A stretch of 17,080 bases of DNA from Eubacterium sp. (GTDB taxonomy: Bacteria > Bacillota_A > Clostridia > Lachnospirales > Lachnospiraceae). Each line of letters opens with the position of its first letter. The first letter of the stretch is position 1. Shown one piece after another: positions 8,015-15,238 of this stretch. Made by a program: the position numbers and the translations under genes. The stretch spans positions 1 through 17,080 of the forward strand of contig JAMPGN010000074.1 of NCBI GenBank assembly GCA_023663915.1, given 5' to 3'. The notes under the pieces were generated by a model that was not told where the DNA came from, searched no databases, and was given only the letters and a program-made list of their open reading frames with translations.

Positions 8015-9208
8015 TTAATTTCTGTACCCATATTGTTCCCGGAAACTTGGGTTTACTTTCTTTCGGGTGATCTCCATAAGCCCTAATCCGGTCATATCCA
8101 CCACGTCCGCCGTTATGCTGTCCTTTTTTAACAGGCTTTTCATATATTCTACAAGCTGGTCTTCATGCTCTTTTACCTTAAAATTAATGAAATCCACTAA
8201 AATGATGCCCGACAAGTTTCTTGCCCGCAACTGCACGGCGATCATCTTTGCCGCTTCCATGTTGATTTTGAGAATCGTCTCTTCTTTGTCCTTACCATGT
8301 TCGTATTTCCCAGTGTTGACATCGATGGAGACAAGTGCCTCTGTCGGCTCGATGACCAGATAACCGCCGGATTTCAACCAGACTTTCTTGTCTAAAAGCT
8401 CCTTGATGCGCGTCTCAACGGCATAGAGCTTGTAAAGCGGCAGCATGTTATCTTCGTAGAAGCGTACCACAATATCCGTCCCTGCAAATTTATCCTGCAA
8501 AGTCCTGTAAATATCGACAATATCCGTAACTACCTCGTCATATTCTGCCCGGTACATATTCTCGACAAAACGGATATATTCTGGTTCACCCCGGTGCAAG
8601 CAGCTATAACAGGTGCGCTTGTCCGCAATCTGCAGGATATGCCCTAACTGCACCGACAGATCTTTCGCCTCTGCAAGAAGCGGTTCCTCATCCGCGAGTT
8701 CCCCCGCATTGGTTCGGACGATGATCTGATATTGCTCCGAGATTTTCTGCAGGGCTTCCATGGCGCGGAATCGAGCTTGTTTCTTTTTGCCAAGTTTGGA
8801 AGATACTTGAACCGTGCCTTTCTTCTGCCGCGGTATTCCCACGACAGCATACTTTCCGGATAAGGAAAGCAGCGTGGTCACACCTGCGATTTTGGTTTTC
8901 ATGGGTTCTTTGATGATCTGAACAGGAATTTCGTCCCCTGCTTTCAGTCTGCCATCGTATTTCCGGTTCATGACATTGGCATATTTCGTCTCCGTAAGCG
9001 GCAAAAAGGTGAGATATCCCTGACCGAGATCCACAAACGCGGCTCCTATATTCTCAGAGATATTCTGCACCTTGCCCACATAAATATTCCCCACGGCATG
9101 ATCGTTCTGTCTGTGTACCTGGATCGACAGAATCTGGTTATTGCTTATCAGCATGGAAAATAATTTCCCATTCAGTTGTAGAATTAAGATCTTGCCTTTC
9201 GATGACAT
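8015..9208 (-). CDS. rng: Ribonuclease G (RNase E/G family)
   Basis: RNase G is a single-strand endoribonuclease of RNA decay and rRNA maturation. The 397-residue product has an N-terminal S1-like RNA-binding domain (about 36-110, with GNIYVGKV and AAFVDLGQGYLTFLPL). The catalytic region has two metal-binding aspartates, D296 in VSIDVNTGK and D339 in GIILVDFINF. They are 43 residues apart, as D303 and D346 are in E. coli RNase E. It ends shortly after GLGLMEITRKK and lacks the CPxC zinc-link that follows in E. coli; a different CYSC pair near residue 200 is present. Two adjacent ATGs (9211 and 9208) are possible; AGGAG is six bases from the second, which I chose. It has its own promoter at 9239-9267. 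Confidence 0.94.
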   Translation of the reverse strand: MSSKGKILILQLNGKLFSMLISNNQILSIQVHRQNDHAVGNIYVGKVQNISENIGAAFVDLGQGYLTFLPLTETKYANVMNRKYDGRLKAGDEIPVQIIKEPMKTKIAGVTTLLSLSGKYAVVGIPRQKKGTVQVSSKLGKKKQARFRAMEALQKISEQYQIIVRTNAGELADEEPLLAEAKDLSVQLGHILQIADKRTCYSCLHRGEPEYIRFVENMYRAEYDEVVTDIVDIYRTLQDKFAGTDIVVRFYEDNMLPLYKLYAVETRIKELLDKKVWLKSGGYLVIEPTEALVSIDVNTGKYEHGKDKEETILKINMEAAKMIAVQLRARNLSGIILVDFINFKVKEHEDQLVEYMKSLLKKDSITADVVDMTGLGLMEITRKKVNPSFREQYGYRN

Positions 9209-9238
9209 CATGTGCTCCTGCTTCACGTTACTGTGAAT

Positions 9239-9267
9239 AGTATACCACAATGCAGGAAAAATGCCAA
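9239..9267 (-). promoter_or_regulatory. Promoter of rng
   Basis: On the minus strand TTGGCA (9267-9262, five of six) and TATACT (9244-9239, five of six) are separated by exactly 17 bases. Transcription would start near 9232, about 25 bases before the rng start codon. The promoter lies in the 92-base gap after the CPBP gene, so rng need not depend on the MerR unit upstream. No convincing terminator is visible in the gap. Confidence 0.8.
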
Positions 9268-9300
9268 AAAATGTTATGATAAAAAACCATTATCCAACCA

Positions 9301-10170
9301 CTACAATTCCTCTTTTTTTATCCGGTGCAGTATATAGACTGCAAACAAGATGGTCGGTAGAAACGTGATGATTCCCGTGTATGTGGGACCGATAAGCGTC
9401 TGATATTCCGCCGTATTACAAAACAGAAGTCCCACGCTTGCGAGTCCGTTAATTGCGCTGTGGCAGATCGCCGCCGGAAAAACGCTGCCGGTACGCAGAG
9501 TAATATATCCCTCAATGATCCCGATAAATACGCAAAAAACGATCATCATCAGAATCCCTGTATACGGATAGCCGGGATAACCTGTTCCGTAATTATGTCC
9601 CATGGCAATCATCGGCGCGTGCCATATCCCCCAGATCAAACCCGTAAACAGGACGGCTTTTACACTGCCACAGGAATTTTTCAGCCCATACAGCAGATAG
9701 CCCCGCCATCCGATCTCTTCACCCAGAGTCGGCACGATATTGATAACCGGAGCAAGAACGGTAGCAAGAATCAGACTCATGACCTGTATCAATAGTGCAT
9801 TGGGCTTGGCAGCGCCAAGATTCCACATAATACTTACCGTCAGATCAAATTGCTTCCGGTAGATCAGATAATACACCGATACGCCCAGATAGATCAAGGC
9901 AATAAAACTGAAATACGCAAACAGATAATTCCGTCCGTTTCCTTTCAGTCTGGGCGCGAGTTTAAAGTCACGAAACCCCTGTCTGGTCAAAATTCTGGTC
10001 AGCACATTCCCCAAAGTAGGCATAAACATGCAGAGTGCGAATATCACCAAGGATTCCATTCCGCCGTATGCCATTCCCATAAGCGGGATCAGTGCAGCCA
10101 GCATCCATGTTAGGGCAAACGTAATCACACAATAGATCACGGTGCGCCTGATTGTTATTTTATTGTCCAT
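9301..10170 (-). CDS. CPBP family intramembrane metalloprotease
   Basis: Members of this family (type II CAAX prenyl protease/bacteriocin-processing-like, Abi family) are membrane-embedded metalloproteases. Some process peptides or give self-immunity to bacteriocins. The 289-residue product has seven or eight hydrophobic segments and the full set of active-site motifs: E151-E152-x3-R156 (GEEIGWRG), the second motif ending at H184 (IWGIWHAP), and H237xxxN241 (ICHSAIN). The start ATG follows AGGGAATGG. It begins 14 bases after the YbjQ-family stop and is the third gene of a MerR-YbjQ-CPBP unit, so its expression probably follows the MerR-type promoter. Its substrate is unknown, and no bacteriocin precursor is visible nearby. 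Confidence 0.9.
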   Translation of the reverse strand: MDNKITIRRTVIYCVITFALTWMLAALIPLMGMAYGGMESLVIFALCMFMPTLGNVLTRILTRQGFRDFKLAPRLKGNGRNYLFAYFSFIALIYLGVSVYYLIYRKQFDLTVSIMWNLGAAKPNALLIQVMSLILATVLAPVINIVPTLGEEIGWRGYLLYGLKNSCGSVKAVLFTGLIWGIWHAPMIAMGHNYGTGYPGYPYTGILMMIVFCVFIGIIEGYITLRTGSVFPAAICHSAINGLASVGLLFCNTAEYQTLIGPTYTGIITFLPTILFAVYILHRIKKEEL

Positions 10171-10184
10171 ATGATATCCATTCC

Positions 10185-10502
10185 CTATATATTTTTATAT
10201 TTCACAGCCGTGCCATAGGCGATCACTTCCGCCGCGCCCTGCATAACGGACGAAGAAGCATAACGTACATTTACAACCGCGTCCGCGCCCAACTCCTGCG
10301 CCTCGTCTACCATACGCTTGACGGCGATCTGCCTCGCCTGATTGAGCATGTCTGTATATTCCTTGACCTCGCCGCCAACTAACGTCTTGATTACCGCCAT
10401 AAAATCTTTTCCGAAATTCTTGGTCTGTACGATACTCCCTTTCACGATTCCCAATGTTTCCAATTCTTTCCCAGAAATATAATCAGTATTTACGAGCAGC
10501 AT
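10185..10502 (-). CDS. YbjQ/UPF0145 family protein
   Basis: A 105-residue single-domain protein of the YbjQ family, often called a heavy-metal-binding domain although its role is not established. Family features are the opening LLVNTDYISGKEL, the central GGEVKEYTDMLNQAR, and the C-terminal ADAVVNVRYASSSVMQGAAEVIAYGTAV. It forms pentamers in known structures. The preferred start is ATG 10502-10500, with GGAGG about eight bases upstream; a longer frame would add six residues that are really the ribosome binding site read as codons. The gene overlaps the end of the MerR gene by 20 bases, so translation is probably coupled, and the CPBP gene follows 14 bases later. Confidence 0.92.
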   Translation of the reverse strand: MLLVNTDYISGKELETLGIVKGSIVQTKNFGKDFMAVIKTLVGGEVKEYTDMLNQARQIAVKRMVDEAQELGADAVVNVRYASSSVMQGAAEVIAYGTAVKYKNI

Positions 10503-11124
10503 CTTCTTCCCCTCCTTCAATTTCTTTCATACGCTGCAATAACGCAATGATTACCGCCGTGCTCACCGCGATCGGTATCAAAATGAATACCCCCAGCATC
10601 CATAACGGTATCGGATCGGTTATATATCCCCATACCATGACGCAGACCAGAAACAACATGAAAATAATAAATGTTCCCGCTGCAAGGATCGAACCGCGCT
10701 TTTTCTGAATGATATCGTTTTGGCTTACATTCATGAATGTTGTTCCTTCCTTCTCCATTTCCACCATCCTTTCCAAATATTCATCAGGCGTAAGACTGGG
10801 ATATTTGCATTGTTTTTCCATAAGATAATGGCAGAGGTTTGATGTCTCCTGCAAATTGATCTTCTCACGCTCCAAGATGATCAGTTGTCTCTGCAGGGCA
10901 TCTTCCAGCAGCAGGCCGCCGCTCTGGATTCTGCGTATCTCCTCGATCGGAAGCGAAAGTTTTCTGAGAAGTTTGATCTTCTTTAACTCCTCCACATCCG
11001 CTTCGGTATAATCGCGGTATCCGTTTTCCATGTTCCGCTTCGGATTTAGAAGCCCTTGCTGTTCATAGAAGCGGATATTCTTTTTGGTGATGCCAACCTG
11101 CTGTTCGACTTCGTTAATCTTCAT
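10483..11124 (-). CDS. MerR family regulator with two C-terminal membrane segments
   Basis: The 213-residue product has a MerR winged helix domain at residues 2-70, with signature ITKKNIRFYEQQGLLNP and the wing-region NGYRDYTEADVEEL. A helical stretch (about 75-125) in the place of the dimerising coiled coil follows. Instead of an ordinary effector domain the C-terminus has two hydrophobic helices, about 145-167 and 172-197, and ends with an acidic tail. The cysteine pair that binds metal in CueR- or ZntR-type proteins is not seen. ATG 11124-11122 is supported by GGGGAG seven bases upstream. The promoter in front has the 19-base spacer and dyad typical of MerR targets, so the gene is probably autoregulated together with the YbjQ and CPBP genes. 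A membrane-tethered MerR could sense envelope stress; the signal is unknown. Confidence 0.9.
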   Translation of the reverse strand: MKINEVEQQVGITKKNIRFYEQQGLLNPKRNMENGYRDYTEADVEELKKIKLLRKLSLPIEEIRRIQSGGLLLEDALQRQLIILEREKINLQETSNLCHYLMEKQCKYPSLTPDEYLERMVEMEKEGTTFMNVSQNDIIQKKRGSILAAGTFIIFMLFLVCVMVWGYITDPIPLWMLGVFILIPIAVSTAVIIALLQRMKEIEGGEEDAARKY

Positions 11125-11158
11125 GGCGCGCTCCCCTCTTATCTGTCCTGTTGTAGTC

Positions 11159-11189
11159 AGAATAAGGCTTCCACAAGGTGGAAGGTCAA
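11159..11189 (-). promoter_or_regulatory. MerR-type promoter and operator
   Basis: On the minus strand TTGACC (11189-11184) and TATTCT (11164-11159) are separated by 19 bases rather than 17. A perfect inverted repeat CTTCCAC-CTT-GTGGAAG (11184-11168) fills the spacer. Overlong spacers with a centred dyad are the hallmark of promoters that MerR proteins untwist, and the sequence closely resembles the CueR-type operator pattern. It lies 35 bases before the MerR gene and would control that gene, YbjQ and CPBP. Confidence 0.88.
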
Positions 11190-11242
11190 TACTTTTTGGA
11201 AAATTTGTTAAAAAAGATGACAATACTCTGTTATTTCTGCGT

Positions 11243-12181
11243 TCAAAAATTTTTCCAGCACCGCGCTCTCATAAATTCACGGATAATTTCTATAGATGCT
11301 CCTTCATAAAAGGCTACTAATAATTTCTTAAATTCTGAAACATCTTTTTCGGGAATGACAAGGAATCCCATCCCATGTGCAATTAAATAATGGTTTGCAA
11401 AAATTACGGAAGCTCGTTTATTACCATCTGTAAATACCTGTGTCTTCATGCAATACAGACACAGATCAATCGCTGTGTCAACAATATCTTTGCTCTGTGA
11501 GCGGATTTCATCAATTCTTTCCATAACGACGGTTTCTATCGGAATAGGCGGAACATATGTACAGCCGCCAATCGTAACCGGAATCCCTCTGATACGTCCG
11601 CCATCATAGAAAAATCCTTCATTTACAAGTTTTGCAATATGACACAGCATATAATAATTTGTCTCGCTTTGAATGACATCCCGGTCTAAAATAAATTCCC
11701 ACGCATGCTTCAAGTTTAGAATTTTCTGTACATCTGTAGCGGAAACTCCGTTCACTTTGCCGTTTTCAATAATATCTTCCGTCTGGGGAAAAGAAGTCGC
11801 TACGCCTTCTAAGACCGCCTGGTCATAGATATTTGATTTCATATTTGCTCTGGCAAAGTCAAGATTCTGTAAGATTCTTACAGAAAGCTCCCTGTCCTCA
11901 TACCCTGCCGCAGTTAATTCCCGATTGATCTTTCGGATTGCTTTATTTAATTCTCTTGCTTCTTTCGCATTCCTAAGAAGCAGTTGATACAATTCCTCTG
12001 TATACACATCCACATAGGTTGATGTCAGTTTACCTGCCATTCTTTTACGAATATAAATATATTTCGAGCCATTCTGCTCCTTGATTTCGGGATTTCCATC
12101 ATATGGCATAAGATTTAATCTTGCCTGATAATCAGCACGTTTTTGCAATAATTCCTGAATTTCTGAATAATTTGCACTCAT
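11243..12181 (-). CDS. Fic-fold protein with glutamine in place of the catalytic histidine
   Basis: Fic proteins usually transfer AMP or another phosphate-containing group to target side chains. The 312-residue product has an N-terminal region (1-100) containing KYIYIRKRMAGKLTSTYVDVY and a helical hairpin, then a Fic domain. The motif that should read HxFxDGNKR is Q248-V-F-T-D-G-N-K-R256: the nucleotide-binding loop is kept but the catalytic His is Gln. A degenerate inhibitory element QAVLEG, with Gln where Ser/Thr is expected, lies before it. The second of two ATGs (12181) is chosen because AGAGG is eight bases from it. The gene is a single unit with an elaborate promoter upstream and the MerR unit downstream. 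It looks more AT-rich than its neighbours, suggesting transfer. Canonical AMPylation is doubtful; a changed activity or a binding role is possible. Confidence 0.88.
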   Translation of the reverse strand: MSANYSEIQELLQKRADYQARLNLMPYDGNPEIKEQNGSKYIYIRKRMAGKLTSTYVDVYTEELYQLLLRNAKEARELNKAIRKINRELTAAGYEDRELSVRILQNLDFARANMKSNIYDQAVLEGVATSFPQTEDIIENGKVNGVSATDVQKILNLKHAWEFILDRDVIQSETNYYMLCHIAKLVNEGFFYDGGRIRGIPVTIGGCTYVPPIPIETVVMERIDEIRSQSKDIVDTAIDLCLYCMKTQVFTDGNKRASVIFANHYLIAHGMGFLVIPEKDVSEFKKLLVAFYEGASIEIIREFMRARCWKNF

Positions 12182-12200
12182 CGTCATTACCTCTTTGTAT

Positions 12201-12298
12201 TAGGGAACTTTTTTATATATATTATATGCAATAGTTCCCTATTTATCAATATTATTTTAGGGAACTTTTTTGATTAAATTTCTGCAAAAAGTTCCCTA
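12201..12298 (-). promoter_or_regulatory. Fic promoter covered by two identical-size inverted repeats
   Basis: A strong promoter on the minus strand has TTGATA (12249-12244) and TATAAT (12226-12221) with a 17-base spacer. Four exact 9-base half-sites TAGGGAACT lie around it: plus orientation at 12201-12209 and 12258-12266, minus orientation at 12233-12241 and 12290-12298. They form two inverted repeats, each exactly 41 bp long with 23 bp inside. One half-site falls in the -35/-10 spacer, one just downstream of the start point, and the other pair upstream of -35. This is a repressor-type layout. The only regulator nearby is MerR, whose dyad is different, so the binding protein is unknown. Confidence 0.85.
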
Positions 12299-12330
12299 AC
12301 CCAAAGGTCTGATAAAAGAATAATTTTTGT

Positions 12331-13041
12331 TCATTCGCATAATGATCCGACATCCGCAAGCGGGATAAAATGATGTTCTTCCCCCTCTTTTGCAAGATCC
12401 GTGTAAGTCTCCAATCTGGTCACTTGATAGGCTGTCTGCGGAATTTCTACGCCTGTAAACTGGCAGAATTTCTCAAATACCATCGTCGGTTTGATATTTC
12501 CGCTGCTGCTGGCATTGACCAGCATCGTGACTGCCCCGTCTAAGTCAACGCCAAGTTCATAGATGCCTTGTTTTAAATCCAGTTCTAGGACACTCTTTTT
12601 CGTTTGTTTCGTATAGGGAATCGTATCCTGCTCATAAAATGCTTTGATCTGGTCTTCTAAACAGTCAATCGGAAAACTGCCCTCCTTCATGCACAGGCGG
12701 TAAGACGCTGCGGCAACGCTTGCCATGGCATTTTTGGCATGATCCGGCAAAACGCTTACCGAAAGCACTTCCACGCCTTCCACCATAACTTGATTCAGGG
12801 CATTTTTCATGTCTTGCGTCGAAGTCATGGAAAGTACCTCGATATCCATGTATTCCCCCGTACTCTCGATGCCTACGCCCAAGGGCGCCGCAAAGGACAT
12901 GATCTGGTGCGGGCTGAATCCTTCCGAGTATTTGATATCGATGCCTGCACGCCGGATTGCTTTCTGAAAAAACCGCATCATGTCCAGATGCCCGATAAAC
13001 TTCATTGCGCCGTATTTGGCGAATTTGACTCTTATTTTCAT
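12331..13041 (-). CDS. DUF2344/TIGR03936 radical SAM-associated protein
   Basis: A 236-residue protein of the family that is encoded beside, or fused to the C-terminus of, TIGR03960-type radical SAM proteins. Family signatures at the N-terminus are MKIRVKFAKYGAMKFIGHLD, FFQKAIRRAGI and YSEGFSPHQIMSFAAPLGVG; the rest is less conserved, with a late TRLETYTD. The biochemical role is unknown; the pairing suggests that it forms a functional unit with the radical SAM protein, perhaps in tRNA or ribosome-related metabolism given the rng and ribosomal gene context. Start ATG 13041-13039 has AGAGG seven bases upstream; a longer frame lacks a site. Its usual partner gene lies 2.2 kb upstream behind an ATPase and a Fic gene, whose stop is only 19 bases away, so it must be read through with them. 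Confidence 0.93.
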   Translation of the reverse strand: MKIRVKFAKYGAMKFIGHLDMMRFFQKAIRRAGIDIKYSEGFSPHQIMSFAAPLGVGIESTGEYMDIEVLSMTSTQDMKNALNQVMVEGVEVLSVSVLPDHAKNAMASVAAASYRLCMKEGSFPIDCLEDQIKAFYEQDTIPYTKQTKKSVLELDLKQGIYELGVDLDGAVTMLVNASSSGNIKPTMVFEKFCQFTGVEIPQTAYQVTRLETYTDLAKEGEEHHFIPLADVGSLCE

Positions 13042-13060
13042 GGGATACCTCTTTGTTATC

Positions 13061-13792
13061 TCATTCAGACGAATCACAATAATCAATCCGAAAATAATCT
13101 AACACTTTCTTAAACTGATCCTGTGCAGTCAGGCATGTATCCATAAGATAACCTTTCTCATGCTTCCATTCATATAACCCACGGTAATAGTATTGCTTCA
13201 ACTCATCCGTAATGATAAATGGTACAATATTATTCCGAAGGCATTCTTTTAACATAATCAACCGTCCTATACGCCCGTTACCATCCTGAAAAGGGTGAAT
13301 GGATTCAAAACGTGCGTGAAATTCCACGATATCTTCCAGATTTTTGGCAGATTCGGCATTATATGTTTTCAATAGCTTTTTCATTTGTGCTGCCACGTCT
13401 TCCAGCGCCGTTGTCCCATGCCCACCAACTTCATTGGGCATTTTCTTATATTCGCCAATCGCAAACCAATCTTTACGGCTGTCACTCGTTCCACGTTTCA
13501 ACACATCATGCAGATGCTTGATCAATTCCTCTGACAATAGTTGTCTGGCTTCTTCGATGACAAGATCAATGCATCTGAAATGATTTGTCGTTTCGACGAT
13601 GTCATCTACATTTATAGTTTTCTCTGTAATCCCTATTGTATTCGTCTCGAAAATGTAGCGCGTCTGATCGTGAGTTAAGCAACTGCCCTCCATATGATTA
13701 GAATTATAGGTCATATCAATCTGCAGCCTATGATAAATTCCGCCCGACAATTTACTTTCTTTTTCCCGCAATAGAATTTCTGATAATGTCAT
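13061..13792 (-). CDS. Fic family protein with intact active site
   Basis: The 243-residue product contains the complete Fic motif HPFxxGNGRxxR at residues 166-177, including the catalytic His166, so nucleotidyl transfer (commonly AMPylation) is expected. An inhibitory element SxxxEG is present near the N-terminus (S31-N-H-M-E35-G36), placing it in the class whose own N-terminal helix blocks the active site. The flap region before the motif contains GEYKKMPNEVGG. The start ATG overlaps the ATPase stop in an ATGA tetranucleotide, so both are translated together; this fixes the start. It ends 19 bases before DUF2344. The target protein is unknown. A self-inhibited Fic with an AAA ATPase suggests a toxin-like or defence module, but that is inference. 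Confidence 0.93.
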   Translation of the reverse strand: MTLSEILLREKESKLSGGIYHRLQIDMTYNSNHMEGSCLTHDQTRYIFETNTIGITEKTINVDDIVETTNHFRCIDLVIEEARQLLSEELIKHLHDVLKRGTSDSRKDWFAIGEYKKMPNEVGGHGTTALEDVAAQMKKLLKTYNAESAKNLEDIVEFHARFESIHPFQDGNGRIGRLIMLKECLRNNIVPFIITDELKQYYYRGLYEWKHEKGYLMDTCLTAQDQFKKVLDYFRIDYCDSSE

Positions 13793-15090
13793 AACACTGC
13801 CCTCAATTCCCCGATCGCATAAAGCGGCAGATTCACCAGTCCATTCTCCTTTTTATAATCTGTCATGGCTGTACGAATCGAGATCGGCGGATGAAACTTC
13901 TCTCGATATGTCTTTAGGCTCTTTGCCTTCAGATTAATTTCCGCCTTCACTTCGACAGGCACCACGTTTCCACCATGATCTACAACAAAGTCTATCTCGC
14001 AGGAACCGCGGTCATTCGTATAGTAATAGAGATTAAGCCCTTCCAGTGTTGCAAATTGCTGCATAACATATTGCTCCGTCAGTGCGCCTTTAAACTCTTT
14101 AAACATATCGTTTTTATCAAGCAGAATATCCTGTTTCAACCCCGTCATGCATCCAAGCAGACCCACATCCACCAAAAACAATTTAAATGCTTTGAAATCC
14201 TCATATGCCTTTAACGGAAGATTCGGCGCATTGATCCGGCTGATTTTATGGACAAGACCACAGTCGGAAAGCCACATGATTGCAATTTCATAATCTTTTG
14301 CCCTCGCTCCCTCGCGGACAAGCCCGTAAATAAATTTTTTGTTTTCTTTTGCAAGCTGGGAAGGAATACTGTTCCAGACCATTCTGATCTTTGGGACAAT
14401 TTCATTTGGCGCATGTTTGGAAAAGTCCTGTTCGTAAGCGTCAAGTATCCTCTGTTGAACCTCTCTGACTTCATTAAAATCACGATTTTCTGAAAATCGC
14501 AGAACAGCTTCCGGCATTCCGCCAACAAAATAGTATTGCTTCAAAGTATCCACAAAAAATTGTCTAAAAAACGATATCATCTGAAAATCACAGTTTTCAA
14601 GCAAGCCGACAAACCGATCATTTCCCGTTGCCATAAGAAATTCTTTATAGGACAGCGGATATAATTTCAAAAAATCAACTTTCCCCACTGGAAAAGAGGT
14701 TCCGCTGTGAAGGGCGATTCCAAGAAGCGATCCCGCGCAGACAATGTGATATTCCGGAGAATTTTCGCAAAAATACTTCAGACTGGTAAGCGCCCTCGGC
14801 ACTTCCTGCACCTCATCAAAGATAATCAATGTATTATCAGGGTCTATCTTCCTGCCAGAATAAAGTTCCAGACCCATAATGATTCTGTCCGTCTGCAGAT
14901 CAGATGAAAACAATTCCGCGATTCTTGCATTTGAGTCAAAATTTATATACACGGTGTCAGAATATGCCAGGCGTCCAAATTCTTTCATCAGCCAGGTTTT
15001 CCCTACCTGCCTTGCACCCTCGATGATAAGAGGCTTCCGATATCTGCTTTCTTTCCACTTTTTGAGACTTTCTATTGCATAGCGATACAT
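13789..15090 (-). CDS. AAA ATPase with DUF4143 C-terminal domain
   Basis: The 433-residue product belongs to the widespread ATP-binding family with an AAA_14 domain and DUF4143 C-terminus (COG1373). Walker A is G25ARQVGKT32, Walker B is L88IIFDE93, and a sensor-like CAGSLLG follows. The C-terminal part has a nuclease-like core, EIDFVVDHGGNVVPVEVKAE near residue 364, fitting the E/D...D...ExK pattern of PD-(D/E)XK folds. The function of the family is largely unknown. I start at ATG 15090, which has GGAGG seven bases upstream. The open frame extends 60 codons further, but this is the AT-rich promoter region and its apparent hydrophobic helix is an artefact. It is followed with a four-base overlap by the intact Fic gene. 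Confidence 0.92.
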   Translation of the reverse strand: MYRYAIESLKKWKESRYRKPLIIEGARQVGKTWLMKEFGRLAYSDTVYINFDSNARIAELFSSDLQTDRIIMGLELYSGRKIDPDNTLIIFDEVQEVPRALTSLKYFCENSPEYHIVCAGSLLGIALHSGTSFPVGKVDFLKLYPLSYKEFLMATGNDRFVGLLENCDFQMISFFRQFFVDTLKQYYFVGGMPEAVLRFSENRDFNEVREVQQRILDAYEQDFSKHAPNEIVPKIRMVWNSIPSQLAKENKKFIYGLVREGARAKDYEIAIMWLSDCGLVHKISRINAPNLPLKAYEDFKAFKLFLVDVGLLGCMTGLKQDILLDKNDMFKEFKGALTEQYVMQQFATLEGLNLYYYTNDRGSCEIDFVVDHGGNVVPVEVKAEINLKAKSLKTYREKFHPPISIRTAMTDYKKENGLVNLPLYAIGELRAVL

Positions 15091-15120
15091 CTGTATACCT
15101 CCACAGGACTTATATATTAT

Positions 15121-15149
15121 ATTATGCCATGGAATCACAGAAATTACAA
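15121..15149 (-). promoter_or_regulatory. Promoter of the ATPase-Fic pair
   Basis: On the minus strand TTGTAA (15149-15144, four of six) and CATAAT (15126-15121, five of six) are separated by exactly 17 bases. The start point near 15114 would leave a leader of about 24 bases before the ATPase. The -35 box lies inside the nearer copy of a 13-bp direct repeat. The 148-base gap it occupies is markedly AT-rich. Confidence 0.6.
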
Positions 15150-15218
15150 CGAAAATTATTTTTATATCAACATTTTTTACGATGAAAAATATGATAATAA
15201 AACAAAAATTACAACGAA
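15141..15218 (-). repeat. 13-bp direct repeats in the ATPase-Fic promoter region
   Basis: TTCGTTGTAATTT occurs twice on the minus strand, at 15153-15141 and 15218-15206, identical and 65 bases apart. The nearer copy contains the -35 box of the predicted promoter, so a bound protein would block it. The stretch between the copies is AT-rich with no clear gene. It could be an operator pair or chance in a low-complexity stretch. Confidence 0.45.
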
Positions 15219-15238
15219 TAGCATTGCCGCCCTTCCAT

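Noticed and set aside
9268..9300. Possible terminator after the CPBP gene
   Set aside because: T runs are present but the only pairing is GATAA/TTATC, too weak to call.
10710..11124. Metal-sensing function (CueR- or ZntR-like) for the MerR protein, suggested by its operator sequence
   Set aside because: The metal-binding cysteine pair is not in the expected C-terminal loop, and no metal efflux gene is nearby; only the promoter geometry is shared.
12201..12298. The repeated TAGGGAACT sites as a CRISPR array or as ends of a mobile element
   Set aside because: The units are 9 bp in alternating orientation with AT-rich spacers and coincide with -35, -10 and start positions; no transposase or target duplication is seen. 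An operator explains them better.
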